This document shows positions 26,201-34,967 of a stretch of DNA of 51,517 nucleotides, piece after piece (position 1 is the first letter of the stretch; each line of letters opens with the position of its first letter). Both the position numbers and the translations under genes were made by a program. Source of the stretch: Balneolaceae bacterium (GTDB taxonomy: Bacteria; Bacteroidota; Rhodothermia; Balneolales; Balneolaceae); contig SLPZ01000052.1 of assembly GCA_007131725.1 (NCBI GenBank), positions 1 through 51,517 of the forward strand. Reading direction: 5' to 3'. Under the pieces are notes generated by a model. It had not been told where the DNA came from. It saw only the letters and a program-made list of their open reading frames with translations, and ran no database searches.

Positions 26201-26614
26201 GGTAAATTCGTGGGTGATCACATTTCTGAGCCAGTGGTGGGTTCCCCGAAGCGGCGTGTCTAGTGCAGGCACCCATATTTCAATTTTATCATCAAAAAAG
26301 AATGCCGCTCCGTTTGAGAAATCTTCCCTGTCGCGCAAAACAATGCTCACTTTTCTGTCCGGCTCGTGTTGATAAAGTGATGTAACCGGCCCATAAATTT
26401 CTTCAGCTATTTTTGATGTTTTTTGAGCTGCATAGCTGCTCCCTTCCTGATAATGGACAAGAAAATGTTCGCTCTCGATGGTAAACCAGGGAAGGTGGTT
26501 TTGGGGATACTCAAACATACCGGGTGATACCTGTGCATTGGCAGACAGGTTTAATGCACCGGATAAGATTACACCGGAAATAAAAAAAAGAAGGTATGGT
26601 TTGAATCGTGCCAT
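23270..26614 (-). CDS. Secreted gluzincin-PD40-beta-barrel fusion protein
   Basis: A 1114-residue envelope protein with three parts. After a signal peptide (about 1-27) comes a gluzincin-like peptidase domain with HEFTH at 135-139 and a third zinc ligand Glu195 in WFAEGTAQY. The middle (about 320-640) has repeated PD40/TolB-like propeller blades, such as NRGRDYARTSLVIQNG and FSFSPENRKVAYSR. The C-terminal part (about 690-1114) is rich in alternating aromatic strands and ends FYFGLTFDFDP, like a surface-antigen outer-membrane barrel. The protein is annotated variously as Tol-like or BamA-like in relatives. It directly abuts the M6-like gene (TAA then ATG). Confidence 0.8.
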   Translation of the reverse strand: MARFKPYLLFFISGVILSGALNLSANAQVSPGMFEYPQNHLPWFTIESEHFLVHYQEGSSYAAQKTSKIAEEIYGPVTSLYQHEPDRKVSIVLRDREDFSNGAAFFFDDKIEIWVPALDTPLRGTHHWLRNVITHEFTHMVQLGASMKRSQRIPSIYLQWLSYEDVRRPDVLYGYPSGIVTHPFATVSIPAWFAEGTAQYQRQDVNHDFWDSHRDMLLRTRVLSGTVLSLDEIGFFTSKNSLERELVYNQGFDFTIYLADRFGEEIIADLSRQAAESGRSNFNKVLELVTEIPAETLYQDWLNGRKEFYQQQTSNIKPTTIEPVEKNGFFNFYPQFSHDGNYFAYLTNRGRDYARTSLVIQNGNEETVIDDIGGFDLNDSQQQYMATHGLYSNPSIDFISNRFSFSPENRKVAYSRAKKNRYGETYQDIYIFDLETEKKQKITNSARIQDPAWHPSENKVAGVRLKDGTQNLVLLDLEAGVADQVTQFKSAETVHTPVWADETTIYFSTASSANRNIYKANLGNGQIHPILSGSDVDFRDPWMDAENRLLYFSSDISGIFNIYQKSLDEDAIYQITDVIGGAFMPHVKNDSVYFADYHSDGYKISRISLKDNIKPVSSGYDWNSYLYQEKSPDPDSFLADDFLTEEELMALKPETEESVNAIFSIQNENRYWRPYSETTTGLAVYPVLRFDNYSKLEGNNSRLIRDGRIGDFGQNIWRDFKAGAYFSSRDVTESFSIFGGALLGIGSRTADGIGNFFSPSRINNLDRDLFLIVDYRGLPFIKRSWSPTISLEIYNLKRNVQDGLSIEEFPCTSCLPEEREIDIRYNMWEANLFLRSKLNRWSLLELGASYSPYSVTVEGFFSREFQEFIPGSTSEYFRGATYSATYYINLTPPTRHADIAPEGITTSIGYKFQPGELLQDYEIEDGTLSPVFSRDRNHSLEWRKRLGFGLTNQTNALITSRAFAYLNRPEDYFYLDYAGGMSGMRSYPYFALGGQRTWFSRASLLRPLFTQINQQAGPYSFDKIFGHLFFEAGNGWGGPLNIGDSIKTGIGAELRFAFNSYYLFPMKFFVNTTYGLNRFNVTLPSQFITSTGSNEVQYGREILFYFGLTFDFDP

Positions 26615-29600
26615 TTACCGGGCTATTGCAATTTTTATCAGTTTGCGTTCGGTTCGGCCATTTGATGTTGCAGAAACGAGCGCCATATAACCGCCGCTTC
26701 CCCAATTTTCTGTATCAATCTCGATCTCTTCAGGAGCTTCGCCACGGGATTCCAGCGTTTGGTCATAAATCAGCCGTCCGCTGGTTGTGGTTATGCGGAT
26801 GCGGATTTCTGCCGGTTCTTCGGTTTGAAATCTAATGAATGTATGGTCTGAAGCAGGATTTGGCCAGTTATAAGTTTCCTGTTTATTCAGTAAATCGAAA
26901 GCGGGCGCGCCAGGATCAGCATCAGAGAGCAGGCCGGTAATTTTATTATTCCCGCTGTTCCCATATTTCGATCCCCAAAGAACTTTATCCATGTTTGGAA
27001 ACTCCCAAACTTTCAGGTCACCGGAATGGCTTAAAGCAATCAAATGTTTCCCGGTGAATGCTGGATGAATCGGCTGGTCCGCTGCTTCATTCTTACTGCC
27101 GGCAAACAGTGGAAATCCATTAATCAGTTGTCCTCTGTAATTGTACGCATAAATATTGATTGAATAAGGATCCTGCCCGGTTACAAGAAATTCAAAATTG
27201 CCATCTCCGTTTATATCTGCGATAAGTGGTGTTCCGGTAAATTGCACATTACCAGGTGGTGTTATGGGAAAATGGTTTAAAATAGCGCCATTCCGGTTTA
27301 CAGCAGTCAACTGATTTAGATGATGATCAACAAAGATAAAGTCGATATTATTGTCGCGGCTAAAATTCGCCAAAGCAGGCCAGCCAATCTCCGGTGATGC
27401 ATATAACTGGATTAACTGTTCCGGCTGATTTATGGGATCAAACAAAAAAAGCTCATCTTTTTTATACACAAAAGCGTTAAAACGATTGCTTTCCGACTCA
27501 ACCAAACCGAGATAGAAAGGGTGTTCAAACGGAGGCCCGGACGAAGGAATTTGTTGCCTGTATTCGGTTCCGGATATATTAAATCTGATGTGTCCGTTAT
27601 TGTTGATTGAAGCCTGATGGCCATTTAATATTTCTGTAAACTGCCTGCCTTCTTCAAAAAATTCAAAATCAATTTCCTGTTCAGCTAAATCTGCCTTTGC
27701 TCTTGAACCATCAAAATGCAGAATTCTTGGTGCAGGTGAGCTGATAAAAGCTGAATTTTTTGGTGCATTAAAATTCCAGATCGAGAAAAAATCTGAACCA
27801 TCACTTTCAACAATTTCAACATCAATGGATTCACTTTCGCCGGGTATTTGGGCAATGGCAAACCTGTTTGATTCTGGCTCGAAGAATGGCTGCTGGATAT
27901 GGTTTGTGAAACTATCACTGAAATCAAAAAGAGAATTTTCATTAGCATTGTAAATGTGCACACCGTCTTGAGCAGGAATAAGTGCCATATTTTGATCTCC
28001 CGATTCAAAAGGAATGATGGCGAGCGGGAAATTTTGCCAGTGCGAGACATCAGCCGGTGTGTAATATTTGAAGGGAAGGTTTTGTTTAGATTCTGTTAAA
28101 CGGTATAAATCACTGAAGGGATCGGCAGGCCGTATCCGGAAGGAGGCTGTGGGGAGATTGTCGGAAAAATCGAACAGTTCAAAAAAAGAGGGAGAACCGG
28201 ATTTACTTCTGTTATTTGGAGTTGTATCCGGGCCAAATCTGTTTTCATAAAGAGTGATTGTTCCGGTTGGGGTGCGTACCGATGCATTATTGCCACTCCA
28301 CCAAAAATCGAAAGCTGATCCATTTACTTCATTCTGCGTAAAACCGATTTGTGTGGGCCTGCCAATATCCTGGGCACCGTCGGCTTCCATCAACTCAACA
28401 CCTCTCCGATCCGGATTATCATTCACGCCTTGCCGCATTGCAAGCTGACTTCGAATTACAGATTCATCAATATGCCAGATTAAAATTCCACCGTTTAAAA
28501 CCCTTTCTTCATCAGTCTCATCCAAAATACCCACAGGGCCTCCAGGCAGGGAAAAATCGTAGTTGCTTACGTTTGTTACAACTCCGGGTTCAAGCAATTC
28601 ATCAAAATTAGAGAGTTGAAATACGAAGGATGTGTCTCTGTTGGTAAATGTTTGTTCAGTTACCGATCCATCCGGGCGCCGGATTGTAAGAGTTATACCC
28701 TGGTTTTCAGGGTCCCGATGCCGGTTTTCTATCAAAAAGTATTCATCATTTGAAATGGAAATCCGGGCAATGCTTTTCGGATTTTTCTTCACAGCAGCAT
28801 CAAGGTTTATTTGCCGCTCAGGTTCAGGTAAAGTTTCAAAAGGTTCTTCCCAGCCCAGGTACACTTTTTCCCATGCCGACATTTCGGGAGGGAATAGCCC
28901 GTTATACGAAAATATTCCCGCGCCGTCCATCAACCCAAATCGCCCGATTCCGGATTCACCGGTTTTGGTGTTAAACAAATCAGGCAGGCCAAGATGGCTG
29001 GCAATCTGTGCAGTTAAAAGCCCATTGATGGAAAGAGGCAGTACAAAACGATTGTCTGCCGCATCCGTTCCTGCGCGGCTCAACGTGCGCGGTAAAATCA
29101 GTGTGTTATTTACCAGGATGTTTCCATTATCAATCAAAAATCCGCTGAAGGAGGGATCATCCAGGAATCGCCGGAGTGCGTCCCGGCTCAGGTAAACCGA
29201 GGGAATATCCTGTGGAGTTTTATCCAGTGTGGTTCCTGTCAGTTCAATATCTCTGCCAACACCCGCGTGGAAAATGATGAATGCGGTATTCTGATGTTGA
29301 TTCAGTTCAACCGGTAAAGTGCCATCCGCAGCCACAAGCTCCCAGACATCATTTGCAAATTCGCCGAGCGGTGAAAGATCCGGGTCTTGGCCAATTGGAG
29401 AGTAGTGCTCCATGTGTTTATCCAGTCGGTAAATTTCCGGCAAAACCTGGTAATTAATCGTCAGGCGGTTGTGAGACATGCGTTCAAAGTAGTTTTTTGC
29501 AAATTCGAGGTGAGCCTCAAAATAACCATGATCATGTGGGAGTGCATCGATATTGGTATCCGGATCTTCAAGATAGGGGATGCTGCCTGGCTCAAAAGTT

Positions 29601-29833
29601 CCGCTCCCTGATGTGAAACGGTTGGTGTCTGGTTGAAATTCAACCATTACAGCAATCACATTCAGGATACCCTCAACAGTCTGATCCGGCTGATTCTGGA
29701 TATTACTGATAGGGGAAACAGGCAGATTTCTTTGGAGAAGATTCTGAGCATCGGAATAAATAGTGGTTCCAAAAAACAGAAAGAGCAGTGATAATGCGAT
29801 CTTACCACTGCTCCCTGAAAACCTGTAAGTCAT
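26615..29833 (-). CDS. M6-like secreted protein with degenerate zinc motif and T9SS sorting domain
   Basis: A 1072-residue protein with a signal peptide (about 1-30). The N-terminal half is immune-inhibitor-A/M6-peptidase-like, including GLPDLF and GRFGLMDGAG after the zinc site. The expected HExxH reads Gln276-Ile-Ala-Ser-His280, so the first His and the catalytic Glu are missing while His280 and Asp285 remain. The central and late regions contain FG-GAP/VCBS-like strands (ADINGDGNFEFLVTG). The C-terminus (from about 985) is a T9SS type A sorting domain: NWPNPASDHTFIRF, GRLIYDQTL and a final basic strand. It is thus predicted to be secreted by T9SS and anchored on the cell surface; protease activity is doubtful. 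PorV is its upstream neighbour. Confidence 0.85.
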   Translation of the reverse strand: MTYRFSGSSGKIALSLLFLFFGTTIYSDAQNLLQRNLPVSPISNIQNQPDQTVEGILNVIAVMVEFQPDTNRFTSGSGTFEPGSIPYLEDPDTNIDALPHDHGYFEAHLEFAKNYFERMSHNRLTINYQVLPEIYRLDKHMEHYSPIGQDPDLSPLGEFANDVWELVAADGTLPVELNQHQNTAFIIFHAGVGRDIELTGTTLDKTPQDIPSVYLSRDALRRFLDDPSFSGFLIDNGNILVNNTLILPRTLSRAGTDAADNRFVLPLSINGLLTAQIASHLGLPDLFNTKTGESGIGRFGLMDGAGIFSYNGLFPPEMSAWEKVYLGWEEPFETLPEPERQINLDAAVKKNPKSIARISISNDEYFLIENRHRDPENQGITLTIRRPDGSVTEQTFTNRDTSFVFQLSNFDELLEPGVVTNVSNYDFSLPGGPVGILDETDEERVLNGGILIWHIDESVIRSQLAMRQGVNDNPDRRGVELMEADGAQDIGRPTQIGFTQNEVNGSAFDFWWSGNNASVRTPTGTITLYENRFGPDTTPNNRSKSGSPSFFELFDFSDNLPTASFRIRPADPFSDLYRLTESKQNLPFKYYTPADVSHWQNFPLAIIPFESGDQNMALIPAQDGVHIYNANENSLFDFSDSFTNHIQQPFFEPESNRFAIAQIPGESESIDVEIVESDGSDFFSIWNFNAPKNSAFISSPAPRILHFDGSRAKADLAEQEIDFEFFEEGRQFTEILNGHQASINNNGHIRFNISGTEYRQQIPSSGPPFEHPFYLGLVESESNRFNAFVYKKDELFLFDPINQPEQLIQLYASPEIGWPALANFSRDNNIDFIFVDHHLNQLTAVNRNGAILNHFPITPPGNVQFTGTPLIADINGDGNFEFLVTGQDPYSINIYAYNYRGQLINGFPLFAGSKNEAADQPIHPAFTGKHLIALSHSGDLKVWEFPNMDKVLWGSKYGNSGNNKITGLLSDADPGAPAFDLLNKQETYNWPNPASDHTFIRFQTEEPAEIRIRITTTSGRLIYDQTLESRGEAPEEIEIDTENWGSGGYMALVSATSNGRTERKLIKIAIAR

Positions 29834-29843
29834 CCGGCCTGTA

Positions 29844-30971
29844 TTATCTGAAATTGACCAATAAACTCAGCCGGATTGTGTTTGCAAGTGGATGGTCGTC
29901 CTCAAGTGTGTAAAGGTAGCTGAAATCTACTCCGAAGATGTTGTATCTGAGTCCTGCACCCAGCGTAATAAATTCTCTGTTCCCGTTCTCGGGGTGCTCG
30001 TAGTAATAGCCGGTTCGGAGAGCGAATAAATCATCATACCAATATTCCAGGCCAAAACCGAACATGAGCTGCTGAGCCAGGCTAACCGAAACCATTTCAG
30101 TTCCGTTGAATCGCTCGTAAGATCCCCAGGAATTGAACAGGGCTTCAAATACGCCCATTGCTTCATACTCAGGATTTTCCGGGTCGGCGCCGACACGCTC
30201 ATTTCTTGCCATGATTTTCGAAATATCGTTGGCAAAAGTGATAGTGTTCAAGCCGTTGGAGTCGAGATCCATCTTGTAAGCCCAACCTGCGCGTAATACG
30301 GTGGGAAGCGGATCTTTCTGAGCGTTATCGGTATATTGAATACCCGGGCCGATATTTGACAAATTAAATCCGGCGCTTAAAGAAGCGTTTCTGTTTGCCA
30401 CTTCAAAGGGATTAGATTTGTAAAGAGCGGCAAGGTCAAGCCCTACACTTGAACCGGGATTAATACTTTGTCCACTTACATCGCCATCAGCTAATGAGCT
30501 GTAGATAAATCTCAAACCTGTACCTACGGCAAAATTGTCCGATATGCTGAAGCCGTAAGAAAGTCCGGCTGATATTTCAAAGCTGTTAAAGCGGCCGAGT
30601 TCAAGTCCTGTTTCGTCGGTCCGGGTTTGTTCACCAAGATTTAAAAAGGTTATATGTCCGCCGATGGTGCCTATTCCATCAACATGATATGTGCCGACGA
30701 GATAATCGTAGAAAAGATCGGCATTGAATGCTGGAAGCCAGTTAGCGTGTGTAAGGTGAATCTGGCTTTGATCCTGGAATGCCAACCCCGCCGGATTCCA
30801 GAATATTGCAGATGCATTATCTGCAATAGCGACACCGGTATTTCCCATACCTGTGGCTCTTGAGTCAGGTTCTATTTGAAGAAATGGAACTGCTGTAATG
30901 CCAACCTGCGCCTGAACGAAACCGAATGGAATAAAAGCAACTACGAATAACAGAAGTGTGAATTTTTTCAT
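29844..30971 (-). CDS. PorV/PorQ family outer-membrane protein (T9SS-associated)
   Basis: A FadL-like outer-membrane barrel of about 375 residues. I choose the ATG at 30971 (MKKFTLLLF, a normal signal peptide ending VQAQ) over an in-frame start at 31010. The family signature is the mature N-terminus with DSRATGMGNTGVAIADNASAIFWNPAGLA, and the C-terminus ends in a strand finishing with Phe-Arg (SLLVNFR). PorV (LptO) shuttles T9SS cargo to the attachment complex. Its position 10 bases before a T9SS-sorted protein fits that role, but orthology to PorV itself rather than a paralog is not proven. A TATCTTTA box at about 31013-31020 on the minus strand may be its promoter element. Confidence 0.85.
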   Translation of the reverse strand: MKKFTLLLFVVAFIPFGFVQAQVGITAVPFLQIEPDSRATGMGNTGVAIADNASAIFWNPAGLAFQDQSQIHLTHANWLPAFNADLFYDYLVGTYHVDGIGTIGGHITFLNLGEQTRTDETGLELGRFNSFEISAGLSYGFSISDNFAVGTGLRFIYSSLADGDVSGQSINPGSSVGLDLAALYKSNPFEVANRNASLSAGFNLSNIGPGIQYTDNAQKDPLPTVLRAGWAYKMDLDSNGLNTITFANDISKIMARNERVGADPENPEYEAMGVFEALFNSWGSYERFNGTEMVSVSLAQQLMFGFGLEYWYDDLFALRTGYYYEHPENGNREFITLGAGLRYNIFGVDFSYLYTLEDDHPLANTIRLSLLVNFR

Positions 30972-31393
30972 AATGATGATGCTGTTTGATGGTAAAGCAG
31001 TTAAAACCACTTAAAATATGTAAAGATAACTCGTTTCAAATGTTTATTATTGTTTCATATCGTAAAAACTGAAAGCTGATATTGTTAACCACTCAACAAA
31101 GAAAACAAATCTCCGCTGTTGATTAGGTTAAAGCATAAAATCAGGTTTTAGAAAGTGAAACTGTAGCTTTTTTTAATAGGCTGGAAAATGATTTGTTGTT
31201 ATATGATCAATTAAATAAATATACGTTTTTTTAAATACCAGAATCTACTTAATTGATTTCTATATGCGTAAAGAAATATGATACATGCACTGTTTAAAAA
31301 AGTCAAGTGATGTAAGCTCTATAAAAATAATTTAATTGTTTGAAATATAGCGGTTGTTGATGATGAATCAATCAACGGGGAATTAAGGCCTTG
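30972..31393. other. AT-rich intergenic gap with no gene seen
   Basis: About 420 bases between the PorV start and the thiolase stop, both on the minus strand. It must hold the promoter of the nine-gene run and the end of the thiolase transcript. I see no open frame, no convincing long hairpin and no conserved RNA structure. Confidence 0.6.
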
Positions 31394-32572
31394 TTATACC
31401 ATTTCAACAACTATTGCGGATGCCCCACCGCCGCCATTGCAGATTCCTGCACAACCGAGTTTTCCTCCTTTGCGTTTCAAGGCATGCAGAAGAGTTACTA
31501 CAATTCTTGCACCAGAGCAGCCGATCGGATGACCGATACTGACCGCGCCACCGTGAATATTCACTTTTTTAGGATCCAGTTCCAGTAGCTGGTTGTTTAT
31601 GAGTGAAACAACAGAAAATGCCTCGTTAATTTCAAACAGATCAACATCATTTTTTGAAATTCCTGCAAATGAAATTGCGCGCGGTATGGCATCAGCCGGA
31701 GCAGTTGTAAACCACTCAGGCGCTTTGGCAGCGCTGGCATGGCTTAAAATTTTTGCTATCGGTTTCACACCAAGATCTGTTGCTTTTTCTTCACTCATCA
31801 TTAAAACTGCGGCTGCCCCATCGTTAATACTGCTGGCATTAGCCGCTGTTATGGTGCCTTTTTTATCAAAAACCGGTTTCAATTCTGGAATTTTATCAAA
31901 ATTCACCCGCTGAAGTTCATCGTCCATTTTGACCATTGTTACTTCACCTTTGCGGCCTTTCACTTTCAGGGGTACAATTTCATCGGCGAACCATCCTTCT
32001 TCGTGAGCTTTAATTGCTCGTTTGTAAGATTCAATTGCGAATTCATCCTGCTCTTCCCGGCTGATGCCGCATTCGGATGCACAAAGTTCGCCGGCATTGC
32101 CCATGTGGTAGTCGTTGTAAACATCCCAAAGTCCGTCAAAAATTATTCCGTCTGATACTTCTGAATGTCCAAGTTTAGATCCAAAGCGATGTTTTTTAAG
32201 ATAGTAAGGAACATTGCTCATGCTTTCCATACCACCGGCAACCATGATTTCATTATGACCCAAGGCAATTTGGTCGGCCGCAATCATGATGGCTTTCATA
32301 CCGGATGCGCATACTTTATTTACCGTGGTTGCCGGAATTTTATCTTGCAAACCGGCTTTAAGTGCTGCCTGCCGTGCCGGTGCCTGGCCAATTCCGGCAG
32401 AGAGCACATTTCCCATAACAACTTCGTCAACCTGCTCTGATTTGACTCCGCCGGCTTTCAGGACTTCATAAATAACAGAAGCTCCAAGTTCGGGGGCTGT
32501 CAATGATGATAAACTTCCGCCGAAAGATCCAATCGGTGTACGCTTTGCTGCAACAATTACCACATTTTTCAT
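31394..32572 (-). CDS. Acetyl-CoA C-acetyltransferase (thiolase)
   Basis: Biosynthetic/degradative thiolase of 392 residues. Catalytic residues are at nearly the classic positions: Cys88 (VNKVCASGMKA), His348 (GGAVSIGHPIGCSGAR) and Cys378 (CAGICNGGGGA), with NEAF before them. It condenses two acetyl-CoA or cleaves 3-ketoacyl-CoA in the cytoplasm. I prefer the ATG at 32572 (MKNVVIVAAKRTPIG, the usual N-terminus); a start three codons earlier is possible. It lies 20 bases after the PLP enzyme gene on the same strand. Confidence 0.94.
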   Translation of the reverse strand: MKNVVIVAAKRTPIGSFGGSLSSLTAPELGASVIYEVLKAGGVKSEQVDEVVMGNVLSAGIGQAPARQAALKAGLQDKIPATTVNKVCASGMKAIMIAADQIALGHNEIMVAGGMESMSNVPYYLKKHRFGSKLGHSEVSDGIIFDGLWDVYNDYHMGNAGELCASECGISREEQDEFAIESYKRAIKAHEEGWFADEIVPLKVKGRKGEVTMVKMDDELQRVNFDKIPELKPVFDKKGTITAANASSINDGAAAVLMMSEEKATDLGVKPIAKILSHASAAKAPEWFTTAPADAIPRAISFAGISKNDVDLFEINEAFSVVSLINNQLLELDPKKVNIHGGAVSIGHPIGCSGARIVVTLLHALKRKGGKLGCAGICNGGGGASAIVVEMV

Positions 32573-32592
32573 ATGAAACATTCCAGTAGTTT

Positions 32593-33732
32593 TTATTGTA
32601 ATGCCTGTTCCAAATCGTCAATCAAATCCTGAATATCTTCAACTCCCATGGAAAGCCTGATCAGGGAATCTTTTAATCCCGCTTTTTCCCGCACATCTTT
32701 GGGAATGGAGCCGTGTGTCATGGAAGCAGGATGGCTGATGAGTGATTCAACCCCGCCTAAACTTTCTGCCAGGGTAAAAATTTTTGTTTTTTTCATTACA
32801 TCAAATGCCTTTTCCATTGTGTCATCTTTCATGGAAAAAGAGACCATCGCACCAAAATCATTCATTTGAGCCGCTGCGAGTTCATGCTGGGGATGGTTGT
32901 CCAATCCGGGATAATAAACTGTGCCAACTTCCGGATATTCTGACAGGTACTCAGCCACTTTCTTAGCATTTTCAACCGAACGCTGTACTCTCAAATGTAA
33001 AGTTTTAATTCCGCGAAGTACGAGATAACAATCCATCGGCCCCGGGACGGCTCCGGTTGTTTTAACCTGGAAATGAATATTTTCCATGAAATTTTTATCC
33101 GATGAAGCTACCGCTCCGCCAATTACATCAGAGTGGCCGCCAAGATATTTTGTTGTAGAATGCATTACGGCATCAGCGCCAAGAAGCAGTGGCTGCTGTA
33201 AATATGGGGAAGCAAAAGTATTATCAACCACACTCAAAGCTCCACGTTCATTAGACATCTGAGCAGCTTTTTTGATATCAATGATACGAAGCAGCGGATT
33301 TGTTGGTGTTTCAATCCAAACCAGTTTTGTTGATTCGGTGAATACCTTTTCAACTTCGGCCATGTCTGTCATATCAACAAAAGAGAACCGGATACCGTAT
33401 GGCTCAAAAACCTGAGTGAACAAGCGGTAAGTGCCGCCGTAAAGATCATTTGTGGATATAACATGGTCGCCGGGTTTCAATGTTTTTAAAATGGCATCGA
33501 TTGCAGCCACACCGCTGGAAAAACATGCACATTCATCAGCTTCTTCAAGTCCGGCAATTAATTTTTCGAGTGCCGTTCGGGTTGGATTTCCCACGCGGGC
33601 ATAATCGTAGCCCTGATGCTCGTTGGGTGCTTTTTGTGCATAGGTTGAGGTTTGAAAAACCGGAGGCATCACGGCGCCGCTGGTTTTTTCGGGTTCCTGG
33701 CCTGCATGAATGGCTTTGGTATTAAACTTCAT
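32593..33732 (-). CDS. Trans-sulfuration PLP enzyme, cystathionine gamma-synthase type
   Basis: A 379-residue Cys/Met-metabolism PLP enzyme. The active-site lysine is Lys195 in HSTTKYLGGHSD; PLP-phosphate contacts come from YARVGNPTR (44-52, neighbouring subunit) and Asp170 in VVDNTFASPYLQ. The late segment ESLGGVESLISHPASMTH is typical of cystathionine gamma-synthase and gamma-lyase, which cannot be separated by eye. It acts in methionine or cysteine interconversion. It is preceded after 2 bases by the TPR lipoprotein gene and followed by thiolase. Confidence 0.92.
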   Translation of the reverse strand: MKFNTKAIHAGQEPEKTSGAVMPPVFQTSTYAQKAPNEHQGYDYARVGNPTRTALEKLIAGLEEADECACFSSGVAAIDAILKTLKPGDHVISTNDLYGGTYRLFTQVFEPYGIRFSFVDMTDMAEVEKVFTESTKLVWIETPTNPLLRIIDIKKAAQMSNERGALSVVDNTFASPYLQQPLLLGADAVMHSTTKYLGGHSDVIGGAVASSDKNFMENIHFQVKTTGAVPGPMDCYLVLRGIKTLHLRVQRSVENAKKVAEYLSEYPEVGTVYYPGLDNHPQHELAAAQMNDFGAMVSFSMKDDTMEKAFDVMKKTKIFTLAESLGGVESLISHPASMTHGSIPKDVREKAGLKDSLIRLSMGVEDIQDLIDDLEQALQ

Positions 33733-33734
33733 AT

Positions 33735-34946
33735 TTAAAAACTAAGCGTTCTTTCAAGAGATTGTGCATCTTCTTCCATATCTAAATAGAGATAAACCTG
33801 ACGAAGATGATTCAAATAGTCCATGTTATCAGGATTCAGTTCTGCCAAACGTTCCCAAAGTGGGAGAGACAAGTCTAAATATTGTTCTTTTTGATCGCTT
33901 ATTATCTCAGCAAGTTCATCTTCTAATTCAATTTTTTTGATGATTTGCGATAGCTTTAAATAAGCTTCTTTGTAGAAACCGGCAATTCTGTATGTATTTT
34001 CTTCATTGATTGGCATAGTTGCCTGCAGCTCATCAAAAATTGAGTGAACCTGATTCGCCATTTGATGGATTTGTTCAACTTCATTAGTAAACTCGACATC
34101 TAAATCATCATGCTGCAACAGATCGTCCGATTTTTTATCAAATAAGAAATAGACCTGTGTTGCAAGTGCTTCCTGGTAAGCATGGCGTGATGGAAATTGG
34201 TCGGTCAAATCGGTAAGTATTGAAATTGCATTTTCGTGTTGATTGTCAATAATGTATGCATTTACCAGGCCATGTTTTAAATGATGATCGTCAGGGTTGG
34301 CTTCCACAAGATTCTGGTACATTTCGATTGAGCGCTCAACATCACCGGATTCTAAATAAAGGTATGCCAGCTTTTCCTCAAGCTCGGTTTGTGTTTCGCC
34401 TGAAATTCTACCAGCTTTTTCAAGAGTTTTGATCGCTTCATTCAAATTCCCTTTTTCATAAAGCGTGGTGGCTTTCAGGTTGTAAGTAACCAGGCTGTCG
34501 GGTATCAAAGTAATGGCATTGTTGAAATGTGCGACAATATCGGCTGTCCGGCCTTGTTGCAACAATTGAACGCCTTTACTCTGCTCATGGCTCCATGCAT
34601 TCACAAGAATTTCTTTAATTGTTTCCTGATTCATCTCAGAATGTGATAGTGCCGAATCCGAATGATCTTTCAGATTTTGGTAGACAGGCTGCCTGCCAGA
34701 AGGAGAAAGAGTTTTAGCAATTTCGAAAAGCAGATTACTTTTTTTTATATAAAGTTCCTCAGAACCGGGATTGTCAGCTATCTGATCATTCAACCGATTA
34801 AGTTCAGCGTCTAACTGTTCATAAGTATTGAGATCTTCATCAGGTGCTTCGGTTTGTTCAACTGTTGAACAAGCCTGGACAAAAAAAAGCCCGAAGGCAA
34901 GACCGAGAATTACCGGTGTTGCCATTCGGGTAATACGAATTTTCAT
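33735..34946 (-). CDS. TPR lipoprotein
   Basis: A 403-residue lipoprotein. The signal peptide ends with the lipobox FVQAC (Cys26). The mature part is made of tetratricopeptide-like helix pairs, for example in the regions TYNLKATTLYEKGNLNEAI and LAYLYLESGDVERSIEMYQ. The function is unknown; TPRs usually bind protein partners. Its N-terminal layout (AKTLSPSGRQPVY, then FNNAITLIPDSLVTY) matches the next gene upstream (34968-36281), so the pair looks like an old tandem duplication. It is 21 bases downstream of that gene. Confidence 0.85.
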   Translation of the reverse strand: MKIRITRMATPVILGLAFGLFFVQACSTVEQTEAPDEDLNTYEQLDAELNRLNDQIADNPGSEELYIKKSNLLFEIAKTLSPSGRQPVYQNLKDHSDSALSHSEMNQETIKEILVNAWSHEQSKGVQLLQQGRTADIVAHFNNAITLIPDSLVTYNLKATTLYEKGNLNEAIKTLEKAGRISGETQTELEEKLAYLYLESGDVERSIEMYQNLVEANPDDHHLKHGLVNAYIIDNQHENAISILTDLTDQFPSRHAYQEALATQVYFLFDKKSDDLLQHDDLDVEFTNEVEQIHQMANQVHSIFDELQATMPINEENTYRIAGFYKEAYLKLSQIIKKIELEDELAEIISDQKEQYLDLSLPLWERLAELNPDNMDYLNHLRQVYLYLDMEEDAQSLERTLSF

Positions 34947-34967
34947 AGACTTCTATATTCCTGTTTA

